Source of the DNA: Enterobacter cloacae
GTDB lineage: Bacteria; Pseudomonadota; Gammaproteobacteria; Enterobacterales; Enterobacteriaceae
Reading direction: 5' to 3'
NCBI GenBank assembly: GCA_014169315.1
Contig: AP022133.1
Location: forward strand, 3,906,001 to 3,970,000
Length of the DNA: 64,000 nucleotides
Part shown: positions 52,762-61,975 of the stretch, piece after piece
Numbering within the stretch: position 1 is the first letter of the stretch
Layout: each line of letters starts with the position of its first letter
Program-made: the position numbers and the translations under genes
The notes under the pieces: model-generated
Told to the model about the DNA's origin: nothing
What the model saw: only the letters and a program-made list of their open reading frames with translations
Database searches by the model: none

Positions 52762-53130
52762 ATGAAATTCCGCATGACTCTGGCTCTGGCCCTTTTTTCT
52801 TTAAGCACGGCATCCTTCGCAAATTCTCTCTGTCAGGAGAAAGAACAGGATATACAGCGTGAAATCAGTTATGCCGAAAAGCATAATAATCAGCACCGTG
52901 TTGAAGGTCTGAAAAAAGCGTTGAGCGAAGTGAAGACCAACTGCTCAGACAACCAATTGCGTGCCGACCACCGGAAAAAAATCGCTGAACAAAAGGACGA
53001 GGTAGCGGAGCGCCGCCACGACCTGCAGGAAGCGAAAGAGAAAGGGGATGCGGAAAAAATTGCTAAGCGCGAGAAGAAGTTGAAAGAAGCGCAGGACGAA
53101 CTGAAAGCGCTGGAAGCTCGCGATTATTGA
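52762..53130 (+). CDS. yqjC: periplasmic DUF1090 protein YqjC
   Basis: The 122-aa protein has a signal peptide (MKFRMTLALALFSLSTASFA) and then a charged, almost entirely helical region (EKEQDIQREISYAEKHNNQH and EVAERRHDLQEAKEKGDAEK) with two cysteines early on. It matches E. coli YqjC (DUF1090) in length; function unknown. It begins the yqjCDEK group, just before yqjD. Confidence 0.9.
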   Translation: MKFRMTLALALFSLSTASFANSLCQEKEQDIQREISYAEKHNNQHRVEGLKKALSEVKTNCSDNQLRADHRKKIAEQKDEVAERRHDLQEAKEKGDAEKIAKREKKLKEAQDELKALEARDY

Positions 53131-53159
53131 GTTAACGGAAATCTCAACAGGAGAGAATC

Positions 53160-53465
53160 ATGTCAAAAGATACGACCTCAGAAAATCTGCGCGCTGAACT
53201 AAAATCCCTGGCGGACACTCTGGAAGAGGTGCTGAACTCCTCTACCGATAAATCGAAAGAAGAGGTCAGTAAACTGCGCAGCAAAGCAGAGCAGGCGCTG
53301 AAAGAAAGCCGCCACCGTCTGGGTGAAACAGGTGATGCGCTGGCGAAACAGACCCGTGAAGCCGCTGCACGCGCAGACGAATATGTTCGCGATAACCCGT
53401 GGACGGGTGTAGGTATTGGTGCCGCAATTGGTGTGGTGCTGGGTGTCCTGCTCACGCGTCGCTGA
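53160..53465 (+). CDS. yqjD: ribosome-associated membrane protein YqjD
   Basis: The 101-aa DUF883 protein has a long charged helix (about 5-75) and a C-terminal hydrophobic segment (NPWTGVGIGAAIGVVLGVLL) ending TRR, the anchor. In E. coli YqjD binds 70S/100S ribosomes at the inner membrane in stationary phase under sigma-S. Start has GGAGAG 6 nt upstream. yqjE follows at once. Confidence 0.93.
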   Translation: MSKDTTSENLRAELKSLADTLEEVLNSSTDKSKEEVSKLRSKAEQALKESRHRLGETGDALAKQTREAAARADEYVRDNPWTGVGIGAAIGVVLGVLLTRR

Positions 53466-53466
53466 T

Positions 53467-53865
53467 ATGGAAGATCCTCGTCACACACAAGGGCCTGCTA
53501 AAAATATCCTCGGCATCGGCCAGCGGATATTAACAACACTGGTCGGCATTGCTGAAACGCGCATTCGGCTGGCAGTGGTTGAACTGGAGGAGGAGAAAGC
53601 CAATCTCGTCCAGATCCTGCTGATGCTCGGGCTGACCCTGCTTTTTGCTGCGTTTGGTCTGATGAGCCTGATGGTGTTACTCATCTGGGCCATCGACCCT
53701 CAGTATCGGTTGAATGCGATGATTGCCACGACCGTGGTTTTGCTGACAGCGGCACTGATCGGTGGTATCTGGACGCTACGCAAGGCGCGTAAATCGACCC
53801 TCTTGCGTCACACGCGTCAGGAGCTGGCCAACGATCGCACCCTGCTGGAGGATGACAAGCCGTGA
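53467..53865 (+). CDS. yqjE: inner-membrane phage-holin-like protein YqjE
   Basis: The 132-aa DUF1469/holin-superfamily-III-like protein has two hydrophobic segments (LLMLGLTLLFAAFGLMSLMV and AMIATTVVLLTAALIGGIW) between charged helices. ATG lies 1 nt past the yqjD stop with no clear own site, so translation is probably coupled. Its end overlaps yqjK by 4 nt (GTGA). Function unknown. Confidence 0.9.
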   Translation: MEDPRHTQGPAKNILGIGQRILTTLVGIAETRIRLAVVELEEEKANLVQILLMLGLTLLFAAFGLMSLMVLLIWAIDPQYRLNAMIATTVVLLTAALIGGIWTLRKARKSTLLRHTRQELANDRTLLEDDKP

Positions 53866-54158
53866 GCGACAACGTCGAACGCCAGAAACGCAAAGCACTG
53901 CTGTTAAGACAGATCCAACAGCAGCGACTGGATCTGTCAGCCAGTCGCCGTGACTGGATAGACGCCACGCGACCGCTCGATCGTGGCTGGAATACCTTCC
54001 TGAACCTGCGCACCTGGACGCTGGCCGGTACCAGTATCATGGCTATCTGGGGCGTTCGTCACCCGCGCAAGCTCATCCGCTGGACTCGCCGCGGCTTTGG
54101 CATCTGGAGTACCTGGCGTCTGGTGAAAGCCGCTATTCGTCAGCAACAACTGCGGTGA
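53862..54158 (+). CDS. yqjK: YqjK-like protein
   Basis: A 98-aa basic protein with GTG start overlapping the yqjE stop. QQQRLDLSASRRDWIDATRP is the conserved core of the family, followed by a short hydrophobic part (TWTLAGTSIMAIWGVRHP). Matches E. coli YqjK closely. Function unknown; probable membrane-associated partner of YqjD/YqjE. Confidence 0.9.
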   Translation: MSDNVERQKRKALLLRQIQQQRLDLSASRRDWIDATRPLDRGWNTFLNLRTWTLAGTSIMAIWGVRHPRKLIRWTRRGFGIWSTWRLVKAAIRQQQLR

Positions 54159-54170
54159 TAAAAACAAAAA

Positions 54171-54199
54171 ACGGTAACCCAGGTTACCGTTTTTTGTTT
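54171..54199 (+). terminator. rho-independent terminator of yqjCDEK
   Basis: ACGGTAACC / GGTTACCGT stem, 2-nt loop, T-run. Confidence 0.85.
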
Positions 54200-54284
54200 T
54201 TGCGCCCCCTTCCTGTGGGCTGAGGGTTCCCCAGTAATTTTGTTCTTCTTAAGCAATTAAACTATTTCATTGAAATATAAGACT

Positions 54285-54480
54285 TATAGCGACTCCATGG
54301 TCCGGCTGAAAATCGCCGAAGCGTTTCCGTAAGGCCGGGGCGAGGCGCAGGGATGCCCGACCCGAAGCCTGAAGGAATAAGCTGAGGGTACCGCGCAGCG
54401 GCGATTTTCCTGCCGGGAGCCCGGGTTGCCAGGGCGGTGGCGGTGAACCGCCCTGGCACGTTCACCTGTGTCGTCGTTAC
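54285..54480. repeat. long structured GC-rich intergenic element
   Basis: About 195 bp with several hairpins, including CCAGGGCGG / CCGCCCTGG. Its frames (for example AVHRHRPGNPGSRQENRR on the minus strand) resemble false genes I recall being annotated at many loci in Enterobacter and relatives, so it is probably a dispersed repeat. No gene or known RNA is recognised. Confidence 0.5.
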
Positions 54481-54533
54481 AGAGCAGCAATCAACATAAA
54501 GTGAACGGAATAACCACTACTGCTTTATGTTCC

Positions 54534-54635
54534 CCCTCACCCCAGCCCTCTCCCTCAAGGGAGAGGGGGTATTCTGTGCCAACCTGTAATTTGTGGGGAT
54601 CCCTCAACCCTGTGGGAGAGGGTTGGGGTGAGGAC
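54534..54635. repeat. pair of CCCTCTCC-type palindromes
   Basis: CCCTCTCCCT / AGGGAGAGGG (54546-54568) and CAACCCT / AGGGTTG (54604-54624), flanked by CCCTCACCCCAG and TTGGGGTGAGG which themselves pair. The two halves make a larger stem-loop. Same repeat family as at 42808, 44297/45596 and 58491. Confidence 0.65.
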
Positions 54636-54810
54636 ACCCGCGCGCACGTTCCCTTACTCAATATCTTTGAAAAAGATTGACAGTTTTCCTTGCTAACAAT
54701 TGTCATTCGTCACGTTTATGATTCTCTCCATCGACAGCAAAGACACGGTATCTACCCGAATTTGCACACAAATGAAGTTCAGCCGCTGATGTGGTTTCCT
54801 GGAGAGTAAA

Positions 54811-55204
54811 ATGAAAAAATTAGAAGATGTTGGTGTACTGGTAGCACGCATTCTGATGCCAATTCTGTTCATCGTTGCAGGTTGGGGCAAAATCACCGGT
54901 TATGCGGGTACCCCAACAATACATGGAAGCAATGGGCGTGCCGGGGTTCCTGCTGCCACTGACCATCCTGCTTGAGTTCGGCGGCGGCCTGGCAGTGTTG
55001 TTCGGCTTCCTGACCCGTACCACGGCACTGTTTACTGCAGGTTTCACCGTGCTGACGGCGTTCCTCTTCCACAGCAACTTTGCGGAAGGTGTGAACTCCC
55101 TGATGTTCATGAAAAACCTGACCATCGCAGGCGGTTTCCTGCTGCTGGCAGTGACGGGCCCAGGCGCATACAGCATTGACCGCGTTCTGAATAAGAAATG
55201 GTAA
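54811..55204 (+). pseudogene. yqjF: DoxX-family protein YqjF, frameshifted
   Basis: The 5' frame begins MKKLEDVGVLVARILMPILF with GGAGAG upstream and reads to GWGKITGYAGT; the downstream frame continues QQYMEAMGVPGFLLPLTILL to the end SIDRVLNKKW. Together they make the full 130-aa YqjF (DoxX, four membrane helices). The break is one extra C in CCCC at 54911-54914; with CCC the frame would be restored. As read, translation stops after about 50 codons. It may be a real mutation or a sequencing/assembly error, since the rest is well preserved. In E. coli yqjF lies between yqjK and yqjG too. Confidence 0.88.
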
Positions 55205-55224
55205 GCACGCTATAATCAATGAAC

Positions 55225-55252
55225 AAAGCGAGGAGACATCTCCTCGCTTTTG
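55225..55252 (+). terminator. rho-independent terminator of yqjF
   Basis: AAAGCGAGGAGA / TCTCCTCGCTTT stem with a two-base loop and T-run. Confidence 0.85.
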
Positions 55253-55275
55253 CTTATCTGACGGAGGAAAGAAAA

Positions 55276-56262
55276 ATGGGACAACTCGTAGACGGCGTCT
55301 GGCAGGATGTCTGGTATGACACCAAATCCACCGGCGGACGCTTCAGACGCTCTGTTTCGGTCTTCCGCAACTGGCTGACCGCTGATGGAGCCCCGGGTCC
55401 AGGTGGCGAAGGGGGTTTTGCGGCTGAGAAAGACCGTTATCACCTCTATGTTTCCCTCGCCTGCCCGTGGGCACACCGCACCCTGATTATACGTAAGCTT
55501 AAAGGCCTGGAGTCCTTAATTCCGGTTTCCGTCGTGAACCCGCTGATGCTGGAAAACGGCTGGACGTTTGACAGTGATTTCCCTGCCGCGACGGGCGATG
55601 ACCTTTATCACCACGATTTTCTCTACCAGCTCTATCTGCGCGCTGACCCGCACTACACCGGGCGCGTTACCGTGCCGGTTCTGTGGGACAAAAAAAATCA
55701 GACCATCGTCAGCAATGAGTCAGCGGAAATCATCCGCATGTTCAACACCGCATTTGATGCCCACGGTGCCCGCGCCGGGGATTACTATCCGGTTGAGCTA
55801 CGCGATAAGATTGACTCGCTGAACAGCTGGATCTACGACAACGTCAACAATGGCGTGTACAAAGCCGGTTTTGCCACCAGCCAGGAAGCCTACGACGAAG
55901 CGGTCGGGAAAGTGTTTGAATCGCTGGGTCGTCTGGAGCAGATCCTCGGCCAGCACCGCTATCTGACGGGCGATCGTCTGACAGAAGCGGACATCCGCCT
56001 GTGGACTACGCTGGTGCGTTTTGATCCGGTGTATGTCACCCACTTTAAGTGCGATAAGCATCGCATCAGTGATTACATGAACCTGTATGGTTTCCTGCGT
56101 GACATCTACCAGATGCCGGGCATTGCCGAAACGGTCAATTTTGACCATATCCGCACCCACTATTTCCGCAGCCATAAAACCATTAACCCGACGGGCATTA
56201 TCTCCATTGGCCCGTGGCAGGATCTGGATGAACCGCACGGCCGGGACGTCCGTTTCAGATAA
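55276..56262 (+). CDS. yqjG: glutathionyl-hydroquinone reductase YqjG
   Basis: The 328-aa Xi-class glutathione transferase reduces glutathionyl-hydroquinones. The catalytic Cys is in SLACPWAHRTLIIRKLKGL near residue 63; the C-terminal helical GST domain includes YLTGDRLTEADIRLWTTLVR. Length equals E. coli YqjG. ATG 55276 has GGAGG 7 nt upstream; frame is open upstream through the yqjF terminator but that is not coding. Confidence 0.95.
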   Translation: MGQLVDGVWQDVWYDTKSTGGRFRRSVSVFRNWLTADGAPGPGGEGGFAAEKDRYHLYVSLACPWAHRTLIIRKLKGLESLIPVSVVNPLMLENGWTFDSDFPAATGDDLYHHDFLYQLYLRADPHYTGRVTVPVLWDKKNQTIVSNESAEIIRMFNTAFDAHGARAGDYYPVELRDKIDSLNSWIYDNVNNGVYKAGFATSQEAYDEAVGKVFESLGRLEQILGQHRYLTGDRLTEADIRLWTTLVRFDPVYVTHFKCDKHRISDYMNLYGFLRDIYQMPGIAETVNFDHIRTHYFRSHKTINPTGIISIGPWQDLDEPHGRDVRFR

Positions 56263-56269
56263 ATATTCA

Positions 56270-56293
56270 GGGCATCAATTGATGCCCTTTTTT
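56270..56293 (+). terminator. rho-independent terminator of yqjG
   Basis: GGGCATCAA / TTGATGCCC palindrome followed by six T. Confidence 0.85.
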
Positions 56294-56368
56294 AATTCAC
56301 AATCCCCATCTATCCTTACTTTGATTGCTTACAAAACAAGTGATTGTCTGACTATTGAGGCAAGGAAA

Positions 56369-56734
56369 ATGGACTGGTATCTAAAAGTACTGCGCAACTA
56401 CATTGGATTTGGTGGCCGCGCCCGCCGCAAAGAGTACTGGATGTTCGTTCTGGTGAACTTCATCCTTATCGTCGTGCTGAGTATCGTCGATAAAATTCTC
56501 GGCTGGGAACGGGCGGGAGGCGAAGGCGTGCTCACCACCATTTATGGTCTGCTGGTTTTGCTGCCATCATGGGCGGTACTGTTCCGACGGCTACACGACA
56601 CCGATCGTTCGGCCTGGTGGCTACTGCTGGTGTTGATCCCGGTTGTGGGCTGGATCATCATTTTGATCTTCAACTGTCAGTCCGGCACGCCAGGTGAAAA
56701 CCGCTTTGGGCCTGACTCTAAGATCAGCGCATAG
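56369..56734 (+). CDS. yhaH: inner-membrane DUF805 protein YhaH
   Basis: The 121-aa DUF805 protein has MDWYLKVLRNYIGFGGRARR, KEYWMFVLVNFILIVVLSIV, FRRLHDTDRSAWWLLLVLIP and FNCQSGTPGENRFGPD, the conserved family blocks, with three to four membrane segments. Same length as E. coli YhaH; function unknown. AAGGA lies 4-8 nt before the ATG. A REP unit follows. Confidence 0.93.
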   Translation: MDWYLKVLRNYIGFGGRARRKEYWMFVLVNFILIVVLSIVDKILGWERAGGEGVLTTIYGLLVLLPSWAVLFRRLHDTDRSAWWLLLVLIPVVGWIIILIFNCQSGTPGENRFGPDSKISA

Positions 56735-56740
56735 CATGAT

Positions 56741-56774
56741 GCCCGGTGGCGCTTACGCTTACCGGGCCTGCACG
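56741..56774. repeat. REP element between yhaH and yhaJ
   Basis: GCCCGGTGGCGCTTACGCTT followed by ACCGGGCCTGCAC, a canonical REP palindrome between two convergent genes. Confidence 0.82.
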
Positions 56775-56775
56775 C

Positions 56776-57678
56776 TTATTTGTTATGATGCGCAAAGAGC
56801 TTCGGTATTTCTCTCAGACACCACGACTTGGCTTCACCCATACTGTCGCGCCGCCACGCCATGATGATATCCACTTCACTGGTGTATTCCGGACTCACCA
56901 CACGCAGCCGCCCTTCAGCAATGTCTTTTTCAACAAACGGGTAAGGCATCGTCGCCACACCCAGCCCGGCAAGTAGCGCCTGGCGCTTATCTTCCAGGGA
57001 CGTCACCGTCAGACGCGGCTGTTTATCCAGCAGCTGTACCGTTAATACCGGGCGCTCACGGGCCGTATCCGCCACCGCCACACCGCGATACTTCACGCGC
57101 GTGACTTCTGAAAGCGGCTCTGGCTCCTGGTGAATGGGGTGATCTGGTGCGGCAACATAAACGTTCATCACGCTGTAGAGCTTGCGGGAGTTAATTTCAG
57201 ACGACGAACGGAAGTGCATGTCCGGCGCAATAACGATATCCGCCCTGCCCGTCTCCAGGCGCTCCCAGGCTCCCGCCAGCACTTCCGTGATGATCGACAA
57301 CTGGGTGTTGGCTTTATCTGCCAGCCGGTTCACCAGTGGGAACAGCGCCTCGGTCGGTACCAGTGCTTCGGTAACCAGCGTCAGATGGGTTTCCCAGCCG
57401 CGCGCCAGCGCTTCGGCGTCGGTAGTCAGTTTGTCTGCCGCTTCCAGCAGCACACGACCGCGCTCCAGCAGCATCCGGCCAACGTTGGTGAATTTTGTTC
57501 GATGACCGGAGCGGTCAAAGAGCACCACATCCAGCTCTTCCTCCAGCTTCTGCATCGTGTAGCTCAGCGCAGATGGAACGCGCCCCAGTTCATCTGCCGC
57601 CGCAGCAAAGCTGCCGCGTCGGTCAATTGCGTCCATGACGCGAAGCGCCTCAAGCGTCAATGCTCTCTCTTTAGCCAT
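56776..57678 (-). CDS. yhaJ: LysR-family regulator YhaJ
   Basis: The 300-aa LysR-type regulator has the helix-turn-helix AIDRRGSFAAAADELGRVPS (about 18-37) and a periplasmic-binding-like effector domain. YhaJ in E. coli activates yhaK-type genes and is reported to respond to dinitrotoluene-like aromatics and to affect type III secretion in pathogens. It is divergent from yhaK, 104 bp away, a typical LysR arrangement. Length matches the E. coli protein within two residues. Confidence 0.94.
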   Translation of the reverse strand: MAKERALTLEALRVMDAIDRRGSFAAAADELGRVPSALSYTMQKLEEELDVVLFDRSGHRTKFTNVGRMLLERGRVLLEAADKLTTDAEALARGWETHLTLVTEALVPTEALFPLVNRLADKANTQLSIITEVLAGAWERLETGRADIVIAPDMHFRSSSEINSRKLYSVMNVYVAAPDHPIHQEPEPLSEVTRVKYRGVAVADTARERPVLTVQLLDKQPRLTVTSLEDKRQALLAGLGVATMPYPFVEKDIAEGRLRVVSPEYTSEVDIIMAWRRDSMGEAKSWCLREIPKLFAHHNK

Positions 57679-57782
57679 CTCGTTCTCATTCAGGAAATTT
57701 GAACATACCCGGCAGAATATCTGGCTAACAATGAAGCGTCCATACCTTTACCATTGTTTTAGTGTAAAGAGAGGTCAAGTTT

Positions 57783-58484
57783 ATGATTACGACAAGAACA
57801 GCTAAACAGTGCGGACAAGCCGATTTCGGTTGGCTGCAGGCCCGCTACACCTTTTCCTTTGGACATTACTTTGACCCGAAACTCCTCGGTTACGCCTCAT
57901 TGCGCGTGTTGAATCAGGAGGTGCTCGCCCCGGGCAGTGCCTTCCAGCCGCGTACGTACCCGAAAGTCGATATCCTGAACCTGATCCTGGAAGGCGAGGC
58001 AGAATACCGCGATAGCGAGGGCAATCATGTCCAGGCAAAGGCTGGCGAAGCATTATTAATTTCCACACAGCCTGGTATGAGCTACAGCGAGCATAACCTC
58101 AGCAAAGAGAAAACACTGACCCGTATGCAGCTGTGGCTGGATGCCTGCCCTGAGCGGGAAAACCCGCCAGTGCAAAAGATAGATCTGACGAACGATAAAC
58201 AGCAGCTGATTGCATCACCCGATGGCAGCAAAGGCAGTTTGCAACTGCGTCAGCAGGTGTGGCTGCACCATATCGAACTGAAGGAAGGCGAGCAGGCCAG
58301 CTTCCAGCTTCACGGCCCACGAGCCTATTTGCAGTCGATTCACGGCACAGTGCATGCGGTGACGCACACGGAAGAGAAAGAAGCGCTGACCTGCGGTGAT
58401 GGCGCATTTATTCGCGATGAAGCGAATATTACCCTGGTGGCCGACACACCGCTGCGCGCGCTGTTGATTGATTTGCCGGTTTAA
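57783..58484 (+). CDS. yhaK: pirin-like bicupin YhaK
   Basis: The 233-aa pirin-family protein has two cupin halves: GHYFDPKLLGYASLRVLNQE and QPRTYPKVDILNLILEGEAE (metal-ligand positions), then the second barrel with ELKEGEQASFQLHGPRAYLQ. E. coli YhaK is a redox-sensitive pirin relative without known quercetinase function. It is probably controlled by the divergent YhaJ. Confidence 0.93.
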   Translation: MITTRTAKQCGQADFGWLQARYTFSFGHYFDPKLLGYASLRVLNQEVLAPGSAFQPRTYPKVDILNLILEGEAEYRDSEGNHVQAKAGEALLISTQPGMSYSEHNLSKEKTLTRMQLWLDACPERENPPVQKIDLTNDKQQLIASPDGSKGSLQLRQQVWLHHIELKEGEQASFQLHGPRAYLQSIHGTVHAVTHTEEKEALTCGDGAFIRDEANITLVADTPLRALLIDLPV

Positions 58485-58490
58485 TAAAAA

Positions 58491-58525
58491 CCTTAACCCT
58501 CTCCCCTTTGGGGAGAGGGTTAAGG
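58491..58525. terminator. perfect 16-bp palindrome between yhaK and yhaM
   Basis: CCTTAACCCTCTCCCC, loop TTT, GGGGAGAGGGTTAAGG. It belongs to the CCCTCTCC repeat family and lies between convergent genes, so it is a likely bidirectional terminator although it has no T-run on the plus side. Confidence 0.6.
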
Positions 58526-58539
58526 CGAGGGGAAACTCG

Positions 58540-59841
58540 CTACACCTTACTCGCCATGATTTCAATTATCTGCTTATCCGTAGCCTGCATCGAGCGGCAC
58601 GCCAGCGCACACAGGTTGGCGATAGACTGCTCCACGTTATGTGCCACAATCCCTTCGTTGCCCGTCACCGCAGTATCATCCAGCGCCATCATCACCGCTT
58701 TCCAGGCACTTGCAACGCTGGTAGAAACCTTCATCGCACAGCTGTTGGAGGCACCGTCGCAGATCATCCCGCTGACATCGCCGATCATACTGCTAATCGC
58801 CATCGAGATTGTCTGATACCCCCCGCCCATCAGCCACGCCATCCCTGCAGCAGACCCCATCCCGGCGGTAGTGGCCGCACACAGCGCCGACAACCGCGGA
58901 AGCTGGTAATGGATATAGATTGCCGACAGATGGGAGAGCATCAGCGCCCGCGCCAGTTTTTCGTCATCGGCCTGAATATGTTCAGCCACGACAACCACGG
59001 GCAGCGTTGCCGTGATCCCCTGATTACCCGAACCGGAGTTACTCATTGCCGGGAGTACCGCCCCGCCCATGCGGGCATCCGAAGCCGCACTGGTGCGGAT
59101 GACAATGTCTGAACCCACATCCTGAGCCACCCATCCACGCGAGCGCTGTTTATGCAGCGTCGCACCAATGTGGAGCCCCCAGTTTCCGCTTAACCCTTCG
59201 CGGGAAAGGGCATCATTCAGCTGTGCCGCCTGCAGAATAAAGCGGATAGCCTCAAAGGGAACCTGCTCCACAAACTCGATGATCTGTAAAAGCGTGGCGT
59301 GCGAGAGCACCGCCAGGGGATCGCTGTCAGCGTTCTGCGGCTGTTCATCAAGGATAAAGCGGGTTTCGCCCTGGCAGAGGATCTCCACAATCCGCGTATG
59401 TCCCCCGGCGATGGTCACCATTGCCGAGGCATCTCCGGCGTACACACAGGCGCGGGAATAGAGGATCTCATCGCAAGGCTCCTGCAGTTTCACCTGCACC
59501 TTTCCCGTGTTCAGCAGAGCTTTAGCCTGTGCCAGCGCCTCGGTTGAGGCACCTTTCAACACTTCCAGCCCAGCCTGTGCATGACCGCCCGTTGCCCCCA
59601 GTGCCGCCGCGATAGGTAACCCAACCATGCCGGTACCCGGTACCGTTACGCCAAGCCCGTTTTTCATGAGGTTCGGTGATACCCACGCCTCAATTTTCGT
59701 CACCTTACCGGGCAACAGCTCAGCAGCAGTGGCACATGCCAGCGCCAGAGAGATCGGCTCAGTACACCCCAGAGCAGGTTTTACCTCTTCCTGCACCGCG
59801 CGAATAAAATGGTTCCATAAAGGATTAGTTTGCTCAGACAT
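58540..59841 (-). CDS. yhaM: L-cysteine desulfidase YhaM (CyuA)
   Basis: The 433-aa UPF0597 protein is the catabolic cysteine desulfidase of E. coli (YhaM/CyuA), splitting cysteine to pyruvate, ammonia and sulphide using an oxygen-sensitive iron-sulphur cluster. Family blocks [40 protein letters not shown] and [14 protein letters not shown] hold the conserved cysteines. It follows yhaO by 21 nt on the same strand, forming a transporter-enzyme operon (cyuPA), usually induced by cysteine through the remote regulator CyuR. Confidence 0.94.
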   Translation of the reverse strand: MSEQTNPLWNHFIRAVQEEVKPALGCTEPISLALACATAAELLPGKVTKIEAWVSPNLMKNGLGVTVPGTGMVGLPIAAALGATGGHAQAGLEVLKGASTEALAQAKALLNTGKVQVKLQEPCDEILYSRACVYAGDASAMVTIAGGHTRIVEILCQGETRFILDEQPQNADSDPLAVLSHATLLQIIEFVEQVPFEAIRFILQAAQLNDALSREGLSGNWGLHIGATLHKQRSRGWVAQDVGSDIVIRTSAASDARMGGAVLPAMSNSGSGNQGITATLPVVVVAEHIQADDEKLARALMLSHLSAIYIHYQLPRLSALCAATTAGMGSAAGMAWLMGGGYQTISMAISSMIGDVSGMICDGASNSCAMKVSTSVASAWKAVMMALDDTAVTGNEGIVAHNVEQSIANLCALACRSMQATDKQIIEIMASKV

Positions 59842-59862
59842 CGTTACGACCTTAATTACACC

Positions 59863-61194
59863 TCAGGAAAATGCGAGGAAAGGAGAAACACAAAGCAGCA
59901 GTCCGGTAATAACAATAATCACCAGCGACACGCCTTTATATTTGTGCAATGCAGGGACTTTGTAGACCAGCCACGCTGGAATTAAACAACCCACCATCCC
60001 GAAAATAGGGCTACAAATGGAGGTAAAGCTCAGCACTGGCGCGTTTAACACAATCGCGCTCCAGGCCAGCAGGATGGCGAACAACATGATGCCGCGCTGT
60101 ACGGTACCTTCATTGATTTTCTCTACTGGCATTTTGCGGCGCAGGATGTTCATCACAATGCCCTGCGTTGCCTCGCGGAAGCCAAGATACACGCCGAAGA
60201 AGGCGGTCATCACCGCGAAAATATTGAGGATCACGCTGACGATTTTGACCCAACCTGCACCATCACCACTGATAAACTGTGCCGCGATCGCCAGTGCCGA
60301 AATATTTTGCTCATAGGCTTTGACCGCTTCGTCATGGCCCATCGCCAGGGTGAAGGAGACCGCGTAGAAGAAGACCGTCACAAACAGCACGCCGAAGGCA
60401 ATGTTCATCGCCCGCAGGGCTTTATGTCTCGCGACCTCGACGGATTTTTCCCGTGAACGATAGGAAATAACCATCGGGCTTAATGTCTGAATAAAGAGGA
60501 TCGAGGTTAAGGTAAAAGGCAGAGTAATAATGGCATTTTTCACCAGCAGCCCCATCGGCGGCAGCATGCCCACATTGGCTAAATGCCAGAGGCCAATCAT
60601 CGATAACCCCAGTGCTGCCACCACAAACAGCTTAGTGAGCACCATCAGGCTGGAAACTTTAAACAGCAGCTTTTCACCACGCGAAGAGATTGCCACCAGA
60701 ATACAGATCAGGAATAGACCGTAGAACGGGTTTTCAGAAAGCAAACCGTCTGTCACGCCAAAGGTGTGCAAATAGGAGGCGCTGTCGTTAGTGATGGCGG
60801 TGGAATAGACAAACATCCAGATCACCAGCATCACGAAATAGAGCGCCCCTAATAAGATGCCCCAGTTTTTACCCAAATAGCCGCTAATAACGCTCGGGTA
60901 ATCTTTGCATTCCGGTGATTCCGCCAGCGTATTAATAAACAGGCGCTGGAACAGGTACATGGCCGGATAACCAATTATCGACGAGAGTAAAAACACCCAC
61001 AGCCCCATTAAGCCAACCTGCACCGGGAGAAAAACAATCCCCGCGCCGATGGCCATCCCGATACTCATGATGACCCAGCCCGTGTCGGTGCTGTCGAATT
61101 TAATGGCTTCCAGCCATTCACTTTCACTCATCCCTGCCCGCCTTGCCGCGGGGGAATCATTCACAATCACACTGCTGTTTGTTGCCGTATCCAT
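59863..61194 (-). CDS. yhaO: HAAAP-family amino acid transporter YhaO (CyuP)
   Basis: A 443-aa inner-membrane transporter of the serine/threonine-type HAAAP family with eleven hydrophobic segments (MSIGMAIGAGIVFLPVQVGL; FTLTSILFIQTLSPMVISYR). E. coli YhaO (DlsT/CyuP) imports D/L-serine or cysteine for use by YhaM. The start at 61194 has GAGTG about 6 nt upstream. First gene of the pair. From 61195 to 61423 I see no gene, only promoter region. Confidence 0.93.
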   Translation of the reverse strand: MDTATNSSVIVNDSPAARRAGMSESEWLEAIKFDSTDTGWVIMSIGMAIGAGIVFLPVQVGLMGLWVFLLSSIIGYPAMYLFQRLFINTLAESPECKDYPSVISGYLGKNWGILLGALYFVMLVIWMFVYSTAITNDSASYLHTFGVTDGLLSENPFYGLFLICILVAISSRGEKLLFKVSSLMVLTKLFVVAALGLSMIGLWHLANVGMLPPMGLLVKNAIITLPFTLTSILFIQTLSPMVISYRSREKSVEVARHKALRAMNIAFGVLFVTVFFYAVSFTLAMGHDEAVKAYEQNISALAIAAQFISGDGAGWVKIVSVILNIFAVMTAFFGVYLGFREATQGIVMNILRRKMPVEKINEGTVQRGIMLFAILLAWSAIVLNAPVLSFTSICSPIFGMVGCLIPAWLVYKVPALHKYKGVSLVIIVITGLLLCVSPFLAFS

Positions 61195-61423
61195 AAGGCA
61201 CTCGCTTATTTTGTGTAGGGTAACCCGTTATTTTTATGAGGTTCTGTTCACCAGCGATTGTGAGCCAGGTTGCTGCAGGTAGTTGTTATTGGAGTGAAAA
61301 GATCATATCCGGAGAGAGGGAGAAAAAAGTCACAATTTTTATAAGGACTTTCTGTTATGGGAGGAAAATTTACTTCTTTATAAGTGGAAAGGACGTATTT
61401 TTTCTAAAAGTGATGACGATCAA

Positions 61424-61450
61424 GAAATAAAAACCCGCGCCACGCGCGGG
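61424..61450 (-). terminator. rho-independent terminator of the Spy/CpxP-like gene
   Basis: Minus strand CCCGCGC, loop GTG, GCGCGGG, then TTTTTATTTC, 8 bp after the stop codon. Confidence 0.85.
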
Positions 61451-61457
61451 CATCACA

Positions 61458-61868
61458 TCAGTCGGCCAGCGCGTTAGCCATATCGGTTTTCACCTGTTTG
61501 CGCTGTTCCGGCGTCAGCACCTGGCTTACGTCGAAGTAGTATTTCACACGGTAATAGCGGGTCTGCTCTTCAATTTTGCTGAAGGCGGCAAGCTGGTTTT
61601 TCACCGTACTTTCATCCCATTTTCCGGCCTGGAACATGTCAATCAACGCGCCATCTTTTACACCGGTCATCGGGATCTTACTGACGTTTTGTTCCAGCGT
61701 CTTATGCAGGTCTTCGATTTTCTTCACCTGCTCGTTACTCAGCTTCAGGTGTTGTACCAGCGGATCCTGCGACGGTGATGGGGCAGCTTCAACATTAGCC
61801 GCCTGCGCTGTAAAACTGCACACCGCCAGTGACGCAGCAACCAAAGTAATACGGGTCATTTTCATCAT
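61458..61868 (-). CDS. Spy/CpxP-like periplasmic protein
   Basis: The 136-aa product has a signal peptide (MKMTRITLVAASLAVCSFTA, cleavage after AQA) and an all-helical mature part with LKLSNEQVKKIEDLHKTLEQ and LTPEQRKQVKTDMANAL, the LTxxQ-type repeat of the Spy/CpxP chaperone family. It may protect periplasmic proteins under envelope stress; the exact role is unknown. AGGA lies 7 nt before the ATG at 61868. It stands alone between tdcE and the yhaO operon, with its own terminator. Not found at this locus in E. coli K-12. Confidence 0.75.
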   Translation of the reverse strand: MMKMTRITLVAASLAVCSFTAQAANVEAAPSPSQDPLVQHLKLSNEQVKKIEDLHKTLEQNVSKIPMTGVKDGALIDMFQAGKWDESTVKNQLAAFSKIEEQTRYYRVKYYFDVSQVLTPEQRKQVKTDMANALAD

Positions 61869-61975
61869 CTTACTGTCCTTACATTCTGTTATAGGAAAAA
61901 GCAGGAGTATTGTTTTTCAAGAGCGGATGAATATGTGTGAGTAATTATATAAACAATTTTGTATGTTTAGCGGGC

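Noticed and set aside
54284..54490. short open frames on both strands in the GC-rich element before yqjF
   Set aside because: They overlap strong hairpins and resemble repeat-derived false genes; no ribosome binding site supports them.
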